A DNA stretch of 64,000 bases from Acanthosepion lycidas (GCA_963932145.1 OZ010600.1:53652026-53716025), one strand, 5' to 3'. Counted from the stretch's first letter, positions 9,691 through 20,090 are shown. Notes: generated from the sequence alone by a model not told the origin. Program-made: numbers and translations.

Positions 9691-10493
9691 CCGTCCTGGG
9701 TATGACGATAAATTATATCCGCGTCCTGGGTAAGACAATAAACTGCATCCAACAGCAAGGCCTCTGATCAGGAGGGTTTTGAGGAGCTATTGGCAAATAG
9801 TCAAAACCCCCAAACTCGGTCAAACACTATGAAAGTGTAAAAATAGGTTTTAATGTCTGTTATGGTCCGATTCCTTGTACCACGGTGATAGTCCAAGGTA
9901 GAACCAATAAAGAAGAACTCGAACACAGGTATGGAATAACACAGATATATTACAAACAGGAATATATACAGAGAAGTATTAGTATGAACAATCAGGTTTA
10001 GTAGAGAGAACAATGTAGTCTCGAGCAGTATCACTATTCCAATGTCTTGCAGTAATTGTCTGAACGCGACTCTGTTTCGGACTGCCTCTGACTCGACTCT
10101 TGACTCGATTTAAACTACACACTCTATGCCTACTCCTGAGGCGCAGTATTTATTAAGTATGGAATAGTCCATTATTATTTTTATGGGTAAGATGCCATAA
10201 CAATGTCAGAAATAATTTGCAAGAAAAATTATTATCAGCAATAAATTTTAGAAGAAAAAAAATTATTACTATCAATACATTATTACTAGTAATACGTTTT
10301 TGAAAATAAATATTACCAGCGATACATTTTCTGAGAAAAAATATTAGCAGAAATAGATTTTTGAAGGAAAAAATATTACTAGCAATGCAATTTTGAAAAA
10401 AAAATATTACCAGCAATAAACATTTTGTCCGTATTTAATAGACCATTGAGGTTGATATGCCGTAAAACTAAAACACCCAAACCACACCAAACC
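9691..10493 (-). mobile_element. Composite retroelement (family K), minus copy, interrupted by a solo LTR
   Basis: The minus-strand copy has head TTACGGCATATCAACCTC (near 10450), an interior of repeated AAATATTACYRGCAATA-like units (10210-10420) and tail TTATCGTCATACCCAGGACG (near 9700). It matches copies at 28.5, 31.2 and 61.4 kb. Apparent imperfect 13-bp target duplications flank it (AAAATAATGTCCG 9678-9690; AAAATAAGGTCTG 10494-10506). No protein coding. Confidence 0.75.
9858..10202 (+). mobile_element. Solo LTR (TGTTATGG...CCATAACA), 345 bp
   Basis: Starts TGTTATGGTCC and ends CCATAACA (8-bp inverted termini of LTR type). Flanked by perfect 5-bp duplications ATGTC at 9853-9857 and 10203-10207. 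Its first 120 bp match the LTR at 22.9 kb. No internal gag/pol remains, so it is a solo LTR left by recombination. Superfamily (probably Ty3/gypsy-like) is inference. Confidence 0.88.
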
Positions 10494-11002
10494 AAAATAA
10501 GGTCTGATTTTAGAATAAACCTTTTGTTTCGTAATATATTAGGCTCTTCGGAAAATAATGTCCGATTTAAGAATAAACCTTTTGTGTCGTAATATATTAG
10601 GCTCTTCGAAAAATAATGTCCGATTTAAGAATAAACCTTTTGTGTCGTAATATATTAGACTCTTCGGAAAATAATGTCCGATTTAAGAATAAACCTTTTG
10701 TGTCGTAATATATTAGGCTCTTCGGAAAATAATGTCCGATTTAAGAATAAACCTTTTGTGTCGTAATATATTATGCTCTTCGGAAAATAATGTCCGATTT
10801 AAGAATAAACCTTTTGTGTCGTAATATATTAGGCTCTTTGGAAAATAATGTCCGATTTAAGAATAAACCTTTTGTGTCGTAATATATTAGGCTCTCGGGA
10901 AAATAATGTCCGATTTAAGAATAAACCTTTTGTGTCGTAATATATTAGGCTCTTCGGAAAATAATGTCCGATTTAAGATTAAACCTTTTGTGTCGTAATA
11001 TA
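10494..11002 (+). repeat. Satellite of mariner terminal sequence, block 2
   Basis: About nine 58-bp units of TTAGGCTCTTCGGAAAATAA type, more uniform than block 1, running head-to-tail into the mariner element at 11003. Confidence 0.93.
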
Positions 11003-12255
11003 TTAGGCTCTTCGGAAAATAATGTCCCATCTTAGAATAAACATTTTCATTGCATTCTAACATATTATTATAATAGTTGCCCTAAATATATTACTCATTC
11101 CTAATTATTAAAGTATTCTCTTAGTAATATTATATGAATCTCTTTCATAATTTAACTTAAAATATTATATACCCCTCATCATGAATATGGAAAAAGAAGA
11201 GATGCGTTTACTTTTTTTTACCTGAGTTCAAGCTTGAACATAATATTTCTCAAACTGCTGCCATCATTAACAGAGTATGGGGTGGAGGATTCACTTTTGT
11301 TCGAACAGTATGGCGCTGTTTTCTGTAGTTCCGCTGTGGAGATACGAATCTTGAACATCAAGTTGGTAGAGGACATCCATCTGCAATTGGAAAGCAGCAT
11401 ATGAAAACACCAGTTGAACCAAACTCATATCAAAGTGTCAAAGATATGTCTCAGATACTGGTTGTCAGCATACGAACAATATCGGACCATCTCAAGAAAA
11501 TTGGTAATATGAACAAACTCGATAAATGGGTTCCGCAGGAACTTATTGAAAGTCGAAGAGATCGTGGGTTTGAAGTGTGTTTGATGCTGCAACTGCGAAA
11601 TTCGAATGTTCCATTTCTTGATCGAGTAGCAATATATGATCGGAAATGGATCTTTTACGACAGTCGTAAAGGATTGATTCATGACTCATAACCCAAACAC
11701 TTTCCAAAACCGAAATTGCACCAACAGAAGATTATCGTTACTGTCTGGTAGTCGGGTCATTGGCATTATCCATTACAGCTTTCTGGAATCTAACCAGAGA
11801 CACAAGGCGGACGTTTACTGCCTGCAACCGGGTGGATTAAGAAAAAATTCGACTGACACTGTTTAATCGATGAAGTCCAATTCTACTTCATGACAATACA
11901 CAGCCACATGTTGCCAGGATGACGCGGTAAATGCTCACCGACTCGGGTTACGAGATATTGACACACCCACCATATTCGCCTAATGTATCGCTCACCGACT
12001 CCCACTTTTTCAAGCATCTTGACAATTTTCAATCCAAAAGACATCCCGCTGCAAAGAAGATGCAGGAACTGCATTCAATGACTTCTTGGCATCCAAACCT
12101 TTAGACAGTTATCGTGAAAGCATAAGTAATCTTGTAGCATGATTCATATGTATACACCTTCAGAGTTCCTATTTTGATTGATTTAAACACTGTTTAAATA
12201 TTATAATTCATGAATAAATGTTGTTTCTAAAATCGAACATTATTTTCCGAAGAAT
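11003..12255 (+). pseudogene. mariner (DD34D) transposase pseudogene, locus 1
   Basis: Left end TTAGGCTCTTCGGAAAATAA at 11003 and a matching inverted right end ATTATTTTCCGAAGAATCTA near 12239-12258. In between, a shifted plus frame reads MNMEKEEMRLLFF (about 11181), then KKIGNMNKLDKWVPQELIE (HTH region, 11490s), AIYDRKWIFYDSRK (first D, 11640), LHDNTQPHVARM (second D, 11890s) and SLTDSHFFKHLDNF (third D, 11990s). The three aspartates seem kept, but in-frame stops and frameshifts make it inactive. Closest in style to Hsmar1/SETMAR-type mariners. Confidence 0.9.
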
Positions 12256-12267
12256 CTATTCGTAGTG

Positions 12268-12410
12268 AGAAAAGAATTATTCGAAAAACATTTATTCGAA
12301 TTGTAAATTGGTTGAATAAAAATGAATCGAAAGGACAATTATATTAAATGTCTCAACGTAAAACTAAAGCTTAAAAAATTAGTGGTATCCTTTAACGAGC
12401 ATTATTGCTA
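12268..12410 (+). repeat. Dispersed direct repeat, copy 1
   Basis: About 140 bp beginning near AATTATTCGAAAAACATTTA, repeated at 13039-13180 with roughly 90% identity by eye. Two SINE copies lie between them. Identity unknown. Confidence 0.8.
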
Positions 12411-12519
12411 AATCTAGCTCGTTTTCATTACAGAAAGTCTTCCGCCATCAAAGTATTTTGCAGCGATTCTCAAAGATAAGAAACGACAGGTAAAATGTCA
12501 GGTAAATATGACGGTTTTG

Positions 12520-12745
12520 AATTCAGATTTTCTTTCTCCTAGACCGGTTGCTATCCAGGGCTCTCGAATCCAGTCTGCCCCGTGAAGGGAGAAGAGTTTT
12601 ACCCATAGCTGAGGGGGGGAGAAGACTTGGATTCATACCTTTCCCAAGAGTATTAGCTCGTAAGTGAATAGCCGAGATAATCGAATCGATGCGAACGATC
12701 CTTTCCTTAGCTGCATAGAATGTGCTTCGCCACGGCTACATACAG
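12520..12745 (-). mobile_element. SINE family A, minus copy
   Basis: Body and tail (AGACCGGTTGCTATCCAGG, CATACCTTTCCCAAGAGTAT) match family A; the tRNA-like head is degraded. It lies directly next to another minus copy. Confidence 0.72.
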
Positions 12746-12965
12746 TTTTGAATTCAGTTTTTCATTCTCCTAGACCGGTTGCCACCCAAAGCTATAGAAC
12801 CCAGTCTGCTCTGTGAATGGAGAAGAGATGGATTCATACCTTACCCGAGGGTATTAGCACGAAAGTGAATGTAATGAACTTGACTCAGATTCGAACTCGG
12901 TTCGCTGATTCCTCAAACCGAGCCGCAAACCATTACTTCAACATGTCTCTTTGCAGTACCCGTTT
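12746..12965 (-). mobile_element. SINE family A, minus copy
   Basis: Minus-strand head GGTTTGAGGAATCAGCGAAC with B-box-like GAGTTCGAATCTGAGTC (near 12890-12905), then body CCTCGGGTAAGGTATGAATC. Tandem with the preceding copy. Confidence 0.8.
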
Positions 12966-13038
12966 TTTTTTTGTTTTTTATTTTTATTTTGAATACTGAT
13001 CAACTCATATCGAGAAAAATTGTTCGAAATTAATTGTT

Positions 13039-13180
13039 TGAAAAGAATTATTTGAAAAACATTTATTCGAATTGTAAATTGGTTGAATGAAAATTAATCG
13101 AAAGGACAATTATATTAAATGTCTCAACGTAAAACGAGAGCTTAAAAAATTAGTGGCATCCTTTAAAGAGTATTCATTCA
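13039..13180 (+). repeat. Dispersed direct repeat, copy 2
   Basis: Second copy of the 12268-12410 sequence in the same orientation, about 770 bp away. Confidence 0.8.
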
Positions 13181-13329
13181 GTAGCTGACTATTTGCATGC
13201 AGTGTAATATAACTTAAGGTTATAAGGATTTTTTCTTTCCAAATTGTTTTATTAACTATATTTGTATTCCGAATAATTCATTGTAATTTCGAATAATTGT
13301 TTATTTAAGTAAATGCTCTGTCTTTTAAT

Positions 13330-13510
13330 TAAACATTATTAATTGCATTTACCGGCCTGAATGTTGGAGAAATTTTGTTGAAAATATGCGTTCCCCTACA
13401 GGGATCAAACCTGTATTCCTAGACGGAAACCGTCATTTGATTTAACGGGCTACAGAAAAGCGTCTGGTTAGCAAAGTCCAAATTATTGTTTTTAAACATA
13501 GAATTTCCGA
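13330..13510 (-). mobile_element. SINE family B, minus copy
   Basis: Minus strand: CTTTTCTGTAGCCCGTTAAA (degraded head), B-box-like GGTTTGATCCCTG near 13405, then TTTCTCCAACATTCAGGCCG and a tail matching 25.86-25.93 kb. Confidence 0.75.
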
Positions 13511-13701
13511 CGATTTTTCTCAATCATATTTGTTCATAAAACGTAACTTAACGTAGACAATGACAACGTATAATAAAATGGAGTAAGTCTGACAATTATT
13601 TAATATATTTTTCTATGCATACCTTATTTGTATAGATACAATCTATTTAAGTAAATGCTCTTTGTTTAATGAAACAGTATTAATTATATTTTCTGGCCTG
13701 C

Positions 13702-13702
<1 letters not shown>
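13511..13702. other. Unassigned AT-rich DNA
   Basis: No recognised feature before the microsatellite. Confidence 0.4.

Positions 13703-13781
<79 letters not shown>
13703..13781. repeat. (TATC)n-(TA)n compound microsatellite
   Basis: TATC units followed by about 50 bp of TA. Confidence 0.95.
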
Positions 13782-13782
<1 letters not shown>

Positions 13783-13789
13783 GGCTGGT

Positions 13790-14058
13790 CGCTGGTGTCT
13801 GTGTGCCTACGACGCAAGCTACAAATTGAAGATGTCAAAATGAAGGAAGCATAGAAATTGAAATATCTGGGAGGTATTTTAACAGACGGCAGAAAATATG
13901 ACACCAAAATCCGAAGACGCAATGCAATAGTGAACGGTGCTTTAAATAAAGTGTTACGAAACGGGTGAATGAACTGGTACGTAATATTAATCCTCTTCTA
14001 TAGCAGTGAATTCTGGACAATTTCCTCACAGGAGACTTCAGGCCGTGAAAATCCTCGA

Positions 14059-14060
<2 letters not shown>
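13790..14060 (+). pseudogene. LINE reverse transcriptase C-terminal fragment (family R)
   Basis: Broken plus frames read LKYLGGILTDGRKYDTKIRRR, LNKVLRNG and [14 protein letters not shown]. This is the KYLG...T.D.G...I..R and LLYGSECWTIS region downstream of the RT catalytic core in RTE/CR1-type non-LTR elements. An in-frame stop lies near 13966. It ends abruptly in a (TA)n tract. A related, longer piece is at 40.4 kb. Confidence 0.78.
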
Positions 14061-14061
<1 letters not shown>

Positions 14062-14113
<52 letters not shown>

Positions 14114-14195
14114 GACAGATGGTTCGAGAGAAAAATCAGAAGTTGGAAGAGAAAGATGCTTTCACGCACAAACACATGCAAACACAAATATACAT

Positions 14196-14286
<91 letters not shown>

Positions 14287-14410
14287 GAGAGACAAAGATA
14301 TACGAACAAACACTCACACGCGCAGGCATACAGATCCATAATTATATATATACATGTACACAGACACTTGAACACACACACACATATATATATATGTATA
14401 TATATATATA
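14062..14410. repeat. (TA)n/(TG)n microsatellite cluster
   Basis: TA tracts at 14062-14110, about 14200-14255 and 14384-14411, with a (TG)n run at 14256-14285. Four overlapping open frames on both strands are repeat translations. Confidence 0.93.
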
Positions 14411-14684
14411 AATGTGGTATTTGATATTTTGAAATTTTTATGGCCACGATGTTTTATGATTGACAATGCCAGTTTTTGATGGATAGATTTTTTGACAGCA
14501 CCCGGGCCAGAAAGTTGCTAGCGCGCTTTGATCATTCCCCCCCCCCCGTTTCGTCGTTTATTTTCCTTTTACAAATGCGTTTCCCTTTTTATCTTTTTCT
14601 TCAATTCAAACTAAATATCAGTTTCACCTTCTTTTTAATTTTTAATATTATTTTTATTATGATTATTCCACGCGATGTCCCATC
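14411..14684. other. Unassigned DNA
   Basis: Short frame from 14476 is an extension of the microsatellite frame; nothing recognisable. Confidence 0.4.
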
Positions 14685-14732
14685 TTCTTCTTCTTCTTCT
14701 TTCCACTCCCACTTCTTACGTTTCTTTTCCCC

Positions 14733-14763
<31 letters not shown>

Positions 14764-14846
14764 CTTCTTCTTCTTCTTCTTCTTCTTTTAAACTTGCACT
14801 ATTCTCGTTTCTTCTTCTTAGTCTTATTATGTTGTTGTTATTATTC

Positions 14847-14906
<60 letters not shown>

Positions 14907-15036
14907 CATTCGTTGTTCCTTCTTCTTCTTCTTGTTATTATTATTATTATTATTATTTTTTTATTATTATTATTCCACGGGCTATTCTTCTTCTTCTTCT
15001 TCTTCTTCTTCTTCTTCTTCTTCTTCTTCTTCTTCA

Positions 15037-15089
<53 letters not shown>

Positions 15090-15120
15090 CACGGGCTCTT
15101 CTTCTTCTTCTTCTTCTTCA

Positions 15121-15182
<62 letters not shown>

Positions 15183-15260
15183 CACGGGCTCTTCTTCTTC
15201 TTCTTCTTCTTCTTCTTCTTCTTCTTCTTCTTCTTCTTCTTCTTCTAAACTTGCACTATT
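14685..15260. repeat. Alternating (TTC)n and (ATT)n array with CCACGGGCT spacer
   Basis: At least four cycles of a pure TTC block followed by a pure ATT block. Three later junctions carry the spacer CCACGGGCT (about 14975, 15089, 15181). The 267-codon plus frame and its shadows translate as homopolymer runs and are not genes. Confidence 0.95.
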
Positions 15261-15640
15261 CTCGTTTCTTCCTTCTTAGTCTTATTATATTGTTGTTGGT
15301 ATTCTTCTTCTTATTTTTATCATTATGATTATTATTATTATGATTATATTCGTTGTTCTTTCTTCTTCTTCTTCTTAATATTATTATTCCATGCGCCGTC
15401 CTTTCTTCTTCTTCTTCTTTCTCTTCTTTCATTATTTCTCATTCTCTTGCACTTATGTCGTTTCTTCTTAGTCTTCTTGTTATTATTGTTATTCCACCCG
15501 CTGTGCCTCCTCCACCAACTTCTTCATTTTTATTATAATTCTATCATTATTATTATTATTAGTAGTAGTAATAGCATTTAACTCACTGACTCTTCAGCTT
15601 CTTCTTCTTCTTCTTCTTTGTAAACCCTCCTCTTGCTCCT
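15261..15640. repeat. Degenerate TTC/ATT-rich continuation
   Basis: Imperfect TTC and ATT clusters. AAACTTGCACTATTCTCGTT at 15246 repeats sequence at 14789, indicating a larger duplicated block. Confidence 0.8.
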
Positions 15641-16186
15641 AGTTTCCTCCATTTTCTTGTTTTTTTGTGATTGTTCTTTATCTTCGAAGAACAAGTAAAT
15701 ATTTGACTAAATTTTCCACGCTTCAGCCAGATCGAAATATCTACTATTGGTCGGCTTTCACAAAGGTAAAAGAAACAAAAAAGAAACAAAAAAGCAACAA
15801 AAAAGAAACAAAAAAGAAACAAAAAAGAAACGCAAAAGCAGAATGTAAACTTATTTATATCCAGTATGTCACTTGCTGTTCAATCTAAATTGATGTTTGA
15901 TCATAACTTTTTCTGACCACTGACAAGGGAAAAGCAAGATGGATAGACATATAGAAGTCTAAGCTTGCTAAAGACGGGGGAAAGATTTTAGAGAATCGAT
16001 CACCAAGCACGCATCATGAAGCAAATCGTACTCTCTCGGTACAGAAAATAATAGTTTAAAAAAGTATTAGGTTTAGTCGAAAAATAATAGTCAAAATTGA
16101 AACATTGATATGAATGATCGAATTTAATTACGAGCGCAAAATCTTCAATGGAAATCTGAACTATCTAAGACTACATATCGTAATTT
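15641..16186. other. Unassigned, with an AAGAAACAAA-type minisatellite
   Basis: Short tandem units of AAGAAACAAAA type at about 15775-15830. A single degraded mariner-like end, TTAGGTTTAGTCGAAAAATA, occurs near 16068. Otherwise nothing recognised. Confidence 0.5.
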
Positions 16187-16436
16187 TGCGAAAATAATAC
16201 CCACTGATAAATAATACGCACCCCAACAAATGATTAAAAAATTATCTAAAAATATATCTATCCCTATGTATAATGCGCATCTATAAATTTTATCAAAAAA
16301 AAAAAAAAATAATAATTGCGATGGCATTTTGTCGACCTTGACATTAAGAATGAAATAAAAACTAAGCGGTTAAAATAATGTTGAAAATTACCAGGCGGTT
16401 ATCCCGATAAATATAACATTTTATTTTACCGCCAAA

Positions 16437-16829
16437 ATGTCGTCAAAACGTGCGAGTAAAGGCGGAAATTTTAAAGAAAAACTAATAGAATTAGCAGAAA
16501 GAATAGGAAATAGAGCTGCAGAAAGAGACTCCGAGTTGAATGAGGCTAACATACGTTTATGGAGAAAGAATAAAAACGAAGTAAAAAAAAAGTGTAAATC
16601 AAATGCTAAAGCTATAGGTAGAGGAAGAAAAGCTCAATATCCAGATATGGAACAAAGTTTAGTTGAATTTCGGAAAGAAAGACGATCAAGTGGGTGTTTC
16701 ATAAGTTCTTTGAAATTGGCCCTTTTTATGGATTTTTTATTTTTTTCGCCAAATAACAAAATGGGGTTACTGATAAACATAAATTTGTTGAGAAAAATGT
16801 TACAATTATTATTGTTGGATTTAAAATAA
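16437..16829 (+). pseudogene. pogo-like transposase N-terminal fragment (psq/CENP-B-type HTH)
   Basis: 130 residues. The first ~75 (FKEKLIELAERIGNRAAER, NEANIRLWRKNKNEVKK, GRGRKAQYPDMEQSLVEF) match the helix-turn-helix plus start of the second DNA-binding helix bundle seen in pogo/Tigger/jerky and CENP-B-related proteins. That domain would bind the element ends. After about residue 80 the frame leaves homology and runs into AT-rich sequence; the DDE catalytic domain is absent. Met at 16437 follows a CCGCCAAA context. Best read as a deletion derivative; a short domesticated protein cannot be excluded. Confidence 0.72.
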
Positions 16830-16884
16830 AAATTGTGATAATATCTTTCTTATTTTAGAACAACAAGTACGTATTTATTACTAG

Positions 16885-17592
16885 CAGTAGAGCCCGGCGT
16901 TGCCCGGCGTTGCCCGGTGTTGCCCGGGGATGTAACAGTAAGAGATAGATCAAGTATCGACCATCATAAAGACTGAAAAATAAAATTGACAAAGATTATT
17001 GTTTAAGGTTGACGGACACGCATGTCTTAATTAGTTTTTTTTTGTTTTTTATTTATTTATTTTTTTTTTTTACAAATTGGTCAAACCCAAACTCAAACAA
17101 AAACATTGTTTTCAATCGTTATGAGTCTACCGATTGAATAGAATTTTATTATAAACAATTGTCTTGTAAATGAAATTTTTAAAGCATCCTGAATGTAACA
17201 ATAAAGAAAAATGTGTGCATGACAATAAGAAACATTACCTGCCAAAAAAAGTGAAGTTTTGTTGAAATCGGTTGAAAAATGTAGGAAATCCGATCCCATA
17301 TACAAACGAACACAGACAAACAACCTGGGTTTTATAATAAGTATAACTCGATATGAGTTGTCCCCCTTTCATTCTGGCGACAGTGATGTCTCTTAATCGT
17401 ATTTTCAAATTGATTTCGTGCAAAAACAATGTTTTTCCAATTTTTGGTGCTGTCAGAACCACCGGAAGGTAATTTTACGTAGTCCTGTGAAGTTTTGTTG
17501 AAATCGGTTGAAAAATGTAGGAAATCCGATCCAATATATAAACGAACAGACACACACACACACACACAACCTGGGTTTTATAATAAGTATGA
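16885..17592. repeat. Nested repeat with CCCGGCGTTGCCCGG and a duplicated 3' end
   Basis: Begins with tandem GCCCGGCGTTGCCCGG. The block GAAGTTTTGTTGAAATCGG...CCTGGGTTTTATAATAAGTA occurs twice (17250-17343 and 17489-17588), about 247 bp apart, each with a short CA-rich run. This resembles dispersed SINE/RTE-type 3' sequence known in many invertebrates; the exact family is not identified. Confidence 0.65.
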
Positions 17593-17705
17593 TTATAAAT
17601 AAATAACGAAAAATATATTTTTATTTAAACCTATTTATAATACGCACCCCTACTATCACCTGTAATTTACAATAAAAAAAATGCGTATTATTTTCGATAA
17701 ATATA

Positions 17706-18034
17706 TATGCAAAGTGCCGCCTACAACTTGCTAAAAGAAAAAAACAAACAAACAATAAACACATTTTAAACATTTAAATCCCTTCTTTGAACTCAATTTT
17801 CGTTTCTCTTTGAAAGGTTATGTCTTGAAGCTAATCCGAATTAAAAGAAAAATAAATTTCACAAATAAATAAACATTTTTAGCTATTTTTAAAACATTAG
17901 CACGTTTTTCGTCACCAATCGAGCTGATAATGTATACGAAAAATGTGTGACAACAAATTTAAAATTCTCTTCAAAATATAATATTTGTCCTAACGGTGTA
18001 TTTCGAAGTCTTTTAGTAAATTTAAAACTTAATT
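17706..18034. other. Unassigned AT-rich DNA
   Basis: No feature that I can support. Confidence 0.45.
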
Positions 18035-18300
18035 GTATAAAACTAATGCTTAAATATGCTTTCCTCTTTGGCACCTAAACTCTATAAATTTAAGCATACC
18101 ACTAGATTGGCGGCAAAATCTCATCATTTTACATTTGAAAAGGCTAGATGTAACCGTAAGTCCTGTGCTAACGGTTTCTTCTCTCGCTGTTCTCACTGAT
18201 GGAACTCCCGGCTTATTTTCTTCCCAGTCAACGTTGATCTTCAAAAATGTAAATGCCATGTGAATCGTTAACTTCTGTCTTTCTTAATTCGTATTTGTTG
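18035..18300 (+). pseudogene. LINE family N C-terminal fragment
   Basis: Plus frame (with stops) reads FPLWHLNSIN/SLAPKLYKFKHTTRLA, SHHFTFEKARCNRKSCANGFFS, then VNVDLQKCKCHVNR. It aligns with the 1.8 and 63.4 kb copies. Stops after FSRCSH and after HVNR mark it as dead. Confidence 0.75.
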
Positions 18301-18529
18301 TTCCCTCCTCTAAATATTGTCCTCTTTTTCTCATAGTCTGTCTTGGTAACCCTTTGCGCCTTAGTACCATGCTTGGGGTAAAATGATTTTAAAAAATGCC
18401 AGCATAGGGCAGCACCATCAACCATAAAGCCCGACACGGCCTTCAGATGAAGAAATTGCAGCAGAAACTACCGTTTCAACACCAAGCTGTATCGCCATAA
18501 CAGGCCCTGCCACTCAATCGCAGACTGAC

Positions 18530-18534
<5 letters not shown>
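18301..18534. other. Unassigned, probably LINE-N 3' UTR
   Basis: Continues beyond the LINE-N stop with sequence loosely similar in position to the 3' regions at 26.1 and 63.6 kb (CCTTTGCGCCTTAGTACCAT). Confidence 0.4.

Positions 18535-18603
<69 letters not shown>
18535..18603. repeat. (CA)n-(TA)n microsatellite
   Basis: CA tract followed directly by TA tract. Confidence 0.94.
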
Positions 18604-18605
<2 letters not shown>

Positions 18606-18725
18606 TTAAGCTTATAATTTTAAAAAATGAGGATCATAACATTCATCGAGTGGTTAGTGGGTTAATGCATCTTTAAAATTTTGTTAGCGAAATGATTTCG
18701 CCATTTTATATCATTCACTTTACTA

Positions 18726-18815
18726 CTACGTTGGTGCAAAAATAATGACGTAATAATGTCGTTTTTTGACGTCAAAAAACGACATTATTACGTCATTATT
18801 TTTGCACCAACCTAA
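18726..18815. mobile_element. MADE1-like MITE, 90-bp variant
   Basis: Hairpin with GTTGGTGCAAAAATAATGAC left arm and complementary right arm. It is extended by a duplicated ACGTAATAATGTCG segment compared with the 80-bp form. TA at 18724-18725 and 18816-18817. Left terminus is mutated (CTACG instead of TTAGG). Confidence 0.87.
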
Positions 18816-18841
18816 TAATTTACTTTTTGTATGAATGATTC

Positions 18842-18848
<7 letters not shown>

Positions 18849-18903
<55 letters not shown>
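18849..18903. repeat. (TA)n microsatellite abutting PLE fragment
   Basis: Pure TA tract joined to AATCTAATGAAAAACAAACC, the end of the PLE-like fragment. Confidence 0.94.
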
Positions 18904-18906
<3 letters not shown>

Positions 18907-19020
18907 CTAATGAAAAACAAACCACTTTAATGTACCATTACGATAATTTATTTCACCTAAATCCTTTTTTAATGATTCAGGATCATCAGGTAAAACTTCC
19001 AACAACGAATTGAGAAAAAA
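18904..19020 (-). mobile_element. PLE fragment with hammerhead-like motif
   Basis: Minus strand matches 26.60-26.70 kb over about 100 bp (TTGGAAGTTTTACCTGATGA ... GGTGAAATAAATTATCGTAA), including the CTGATGA...GAAA motif at 18952-18989. It lies between two (TA)n tracts. Confidence 0.75.
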
Positions 19021-19025
19021 AATTT

Positions 19026-19026
<1 letters not shown>

Positions 19027-19070
<44 letters not shown>
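19027..19070. repeat. (TA)n microsatellite
   Basis: Pure TA tract. Confidence 0.93.
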
Positions 19071-19071
<1 letters not shown>

Positions 19072-19760
19072 AGATCAACCAGCCAACACTAATCAAAATT
19101 TATTATGAATATAGCAACACCATATTAAAGTGCATATAGCATTTAATACCATTTTACATTTCCACCAATTTCCGGTCAACTCGCTTGTTTTGCAAAAAAT
19201 TCGAGCGGATAAATTAAATAATTGTAAATAACTCCAAATAAATAATACTAAAACAATTAAATAACAGGGCGTTCGCGCGTGTTTTTGAAAATCCCCATCA
19301 GAGTGGAATGCAGATTCTATTGTAATTGCAATAAGTTTATCTTTGTAATTTAGCCCTGAAGATGATCTTAGAAAAGGTCGAAAGTACTTGCGTTAAATAA
19401 AACTACGGCTCTTACCTTGATGAATGTTATCTTAACATCAAGTAACTGATTAGTCAACTGGAATGGATCAGTATAAAAATAAGCAGACACAATATGGCTA
19501 TGTTTGATTGAAGATATGCTATCTATCTATCTATAAATTCATGAATCATTCATACAAAAAACAAATATAGAGGTTAATGATTTAAATGGCGAGAATACAT
19601 CGTTGCAAACAGTATAAATAAGATACATCAACCCCGAACCTGTATATGAATGATATTATCCCCGTTTATAAATTCCTGTTGCATAAGGTCTTTTTTATTT
19701 TTTACAAGCTTTCGTCTGTTCCTACAGACTTCATCAGGTATGGAAGTAGATTTTGTTCTT
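19071..19760. other. Unassigned; probable PLE terminal remnants
   Basis: No RT frame. Two hammerhead-core-like motifs lie at 19356-19383 (plus) and 19709-19738 (minus), the kind carried by terminal repeats of Penelope-like elements. Confidence 0.45.
19709..19738 (-). ncRNA. Hammerhead-ribozyme-like core
   Basis: Minus strand CTGATGA, then AGTCTG-TAGGAA-CAGAC (5-bp stem II, 6-nt loop), then GAAA. This is the conserved core of type I hammerheads. I did not find a convincing stem III or cleavage triplet, so activity is unproven. Confidence 0.5.
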
Positions 19761-20037
19761 GTTTTTACTTCTCAGTAATAAGAGGACAACGAAAATAGAG
19801 ATGTAATCCGAAAAAATGCTATGAGAAATGTGTTATTGTTTTGGAACGTGCGGTCGCAACGCTGAGTTTGAATTTAAATTTTAAGGTTCTGCGTTTTTGT
19901 ACAAATATAGCAATAAGAGAATTCTTTTTTACTGGTAGATTTTCCGTGAATATGGCATGATCTATATTGTTCAATAATTACAGTAATGTCACACTTATTA
20001 TCCGAGAGTTGCACGTTGGATCAGTTATTTTAATTTC

Positions 20038-20039
<2 letters not shown>
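19761..20039. other. Unassigned DNA
   Basis: No recognised feature. Confidence 0.4.

Positions 20040-20088
<49 letters not shown>
20040..20088. repeat. (TA)n microsatellite
   Basis: Pure TA tract followed by a short TG run at 20101-20115. Confidence 0.93.

Positions 20089-20090
<2 letters not shown>

Larger units (their letters stand above)
16187..17705 (+). mobile_element. pogo/Tigger-like DNA transposon remnant
   Basis: Inverted ends: GCGAAAATAATACCCAC near 16189 and its counterpart GCGTATTATTTTCGATA near 17684. Both sides also carry AATACGCACCCC-type motifs just inside. It contains a HTH-type open frame (16437-16829) and a nested repeat pair (16.89-17.59 kb). Ends are approximate; flanking TA duplications not verified. 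Confidence 0.62.

Noticed and set aside
14476..15279. 267-codon plus frame, the longest in the window
   Set aside because: It is made of homopolymer runs from (TTC)n and (ATT)n; no gene evidence, and equally long frames exist in all phases.
16068..16087. Single mariner-like end TTAGGTTTAGTCGAAAAATA as another element
   Set aside because: No partner end or transposase trace nearby; one degenerate match is not enough.
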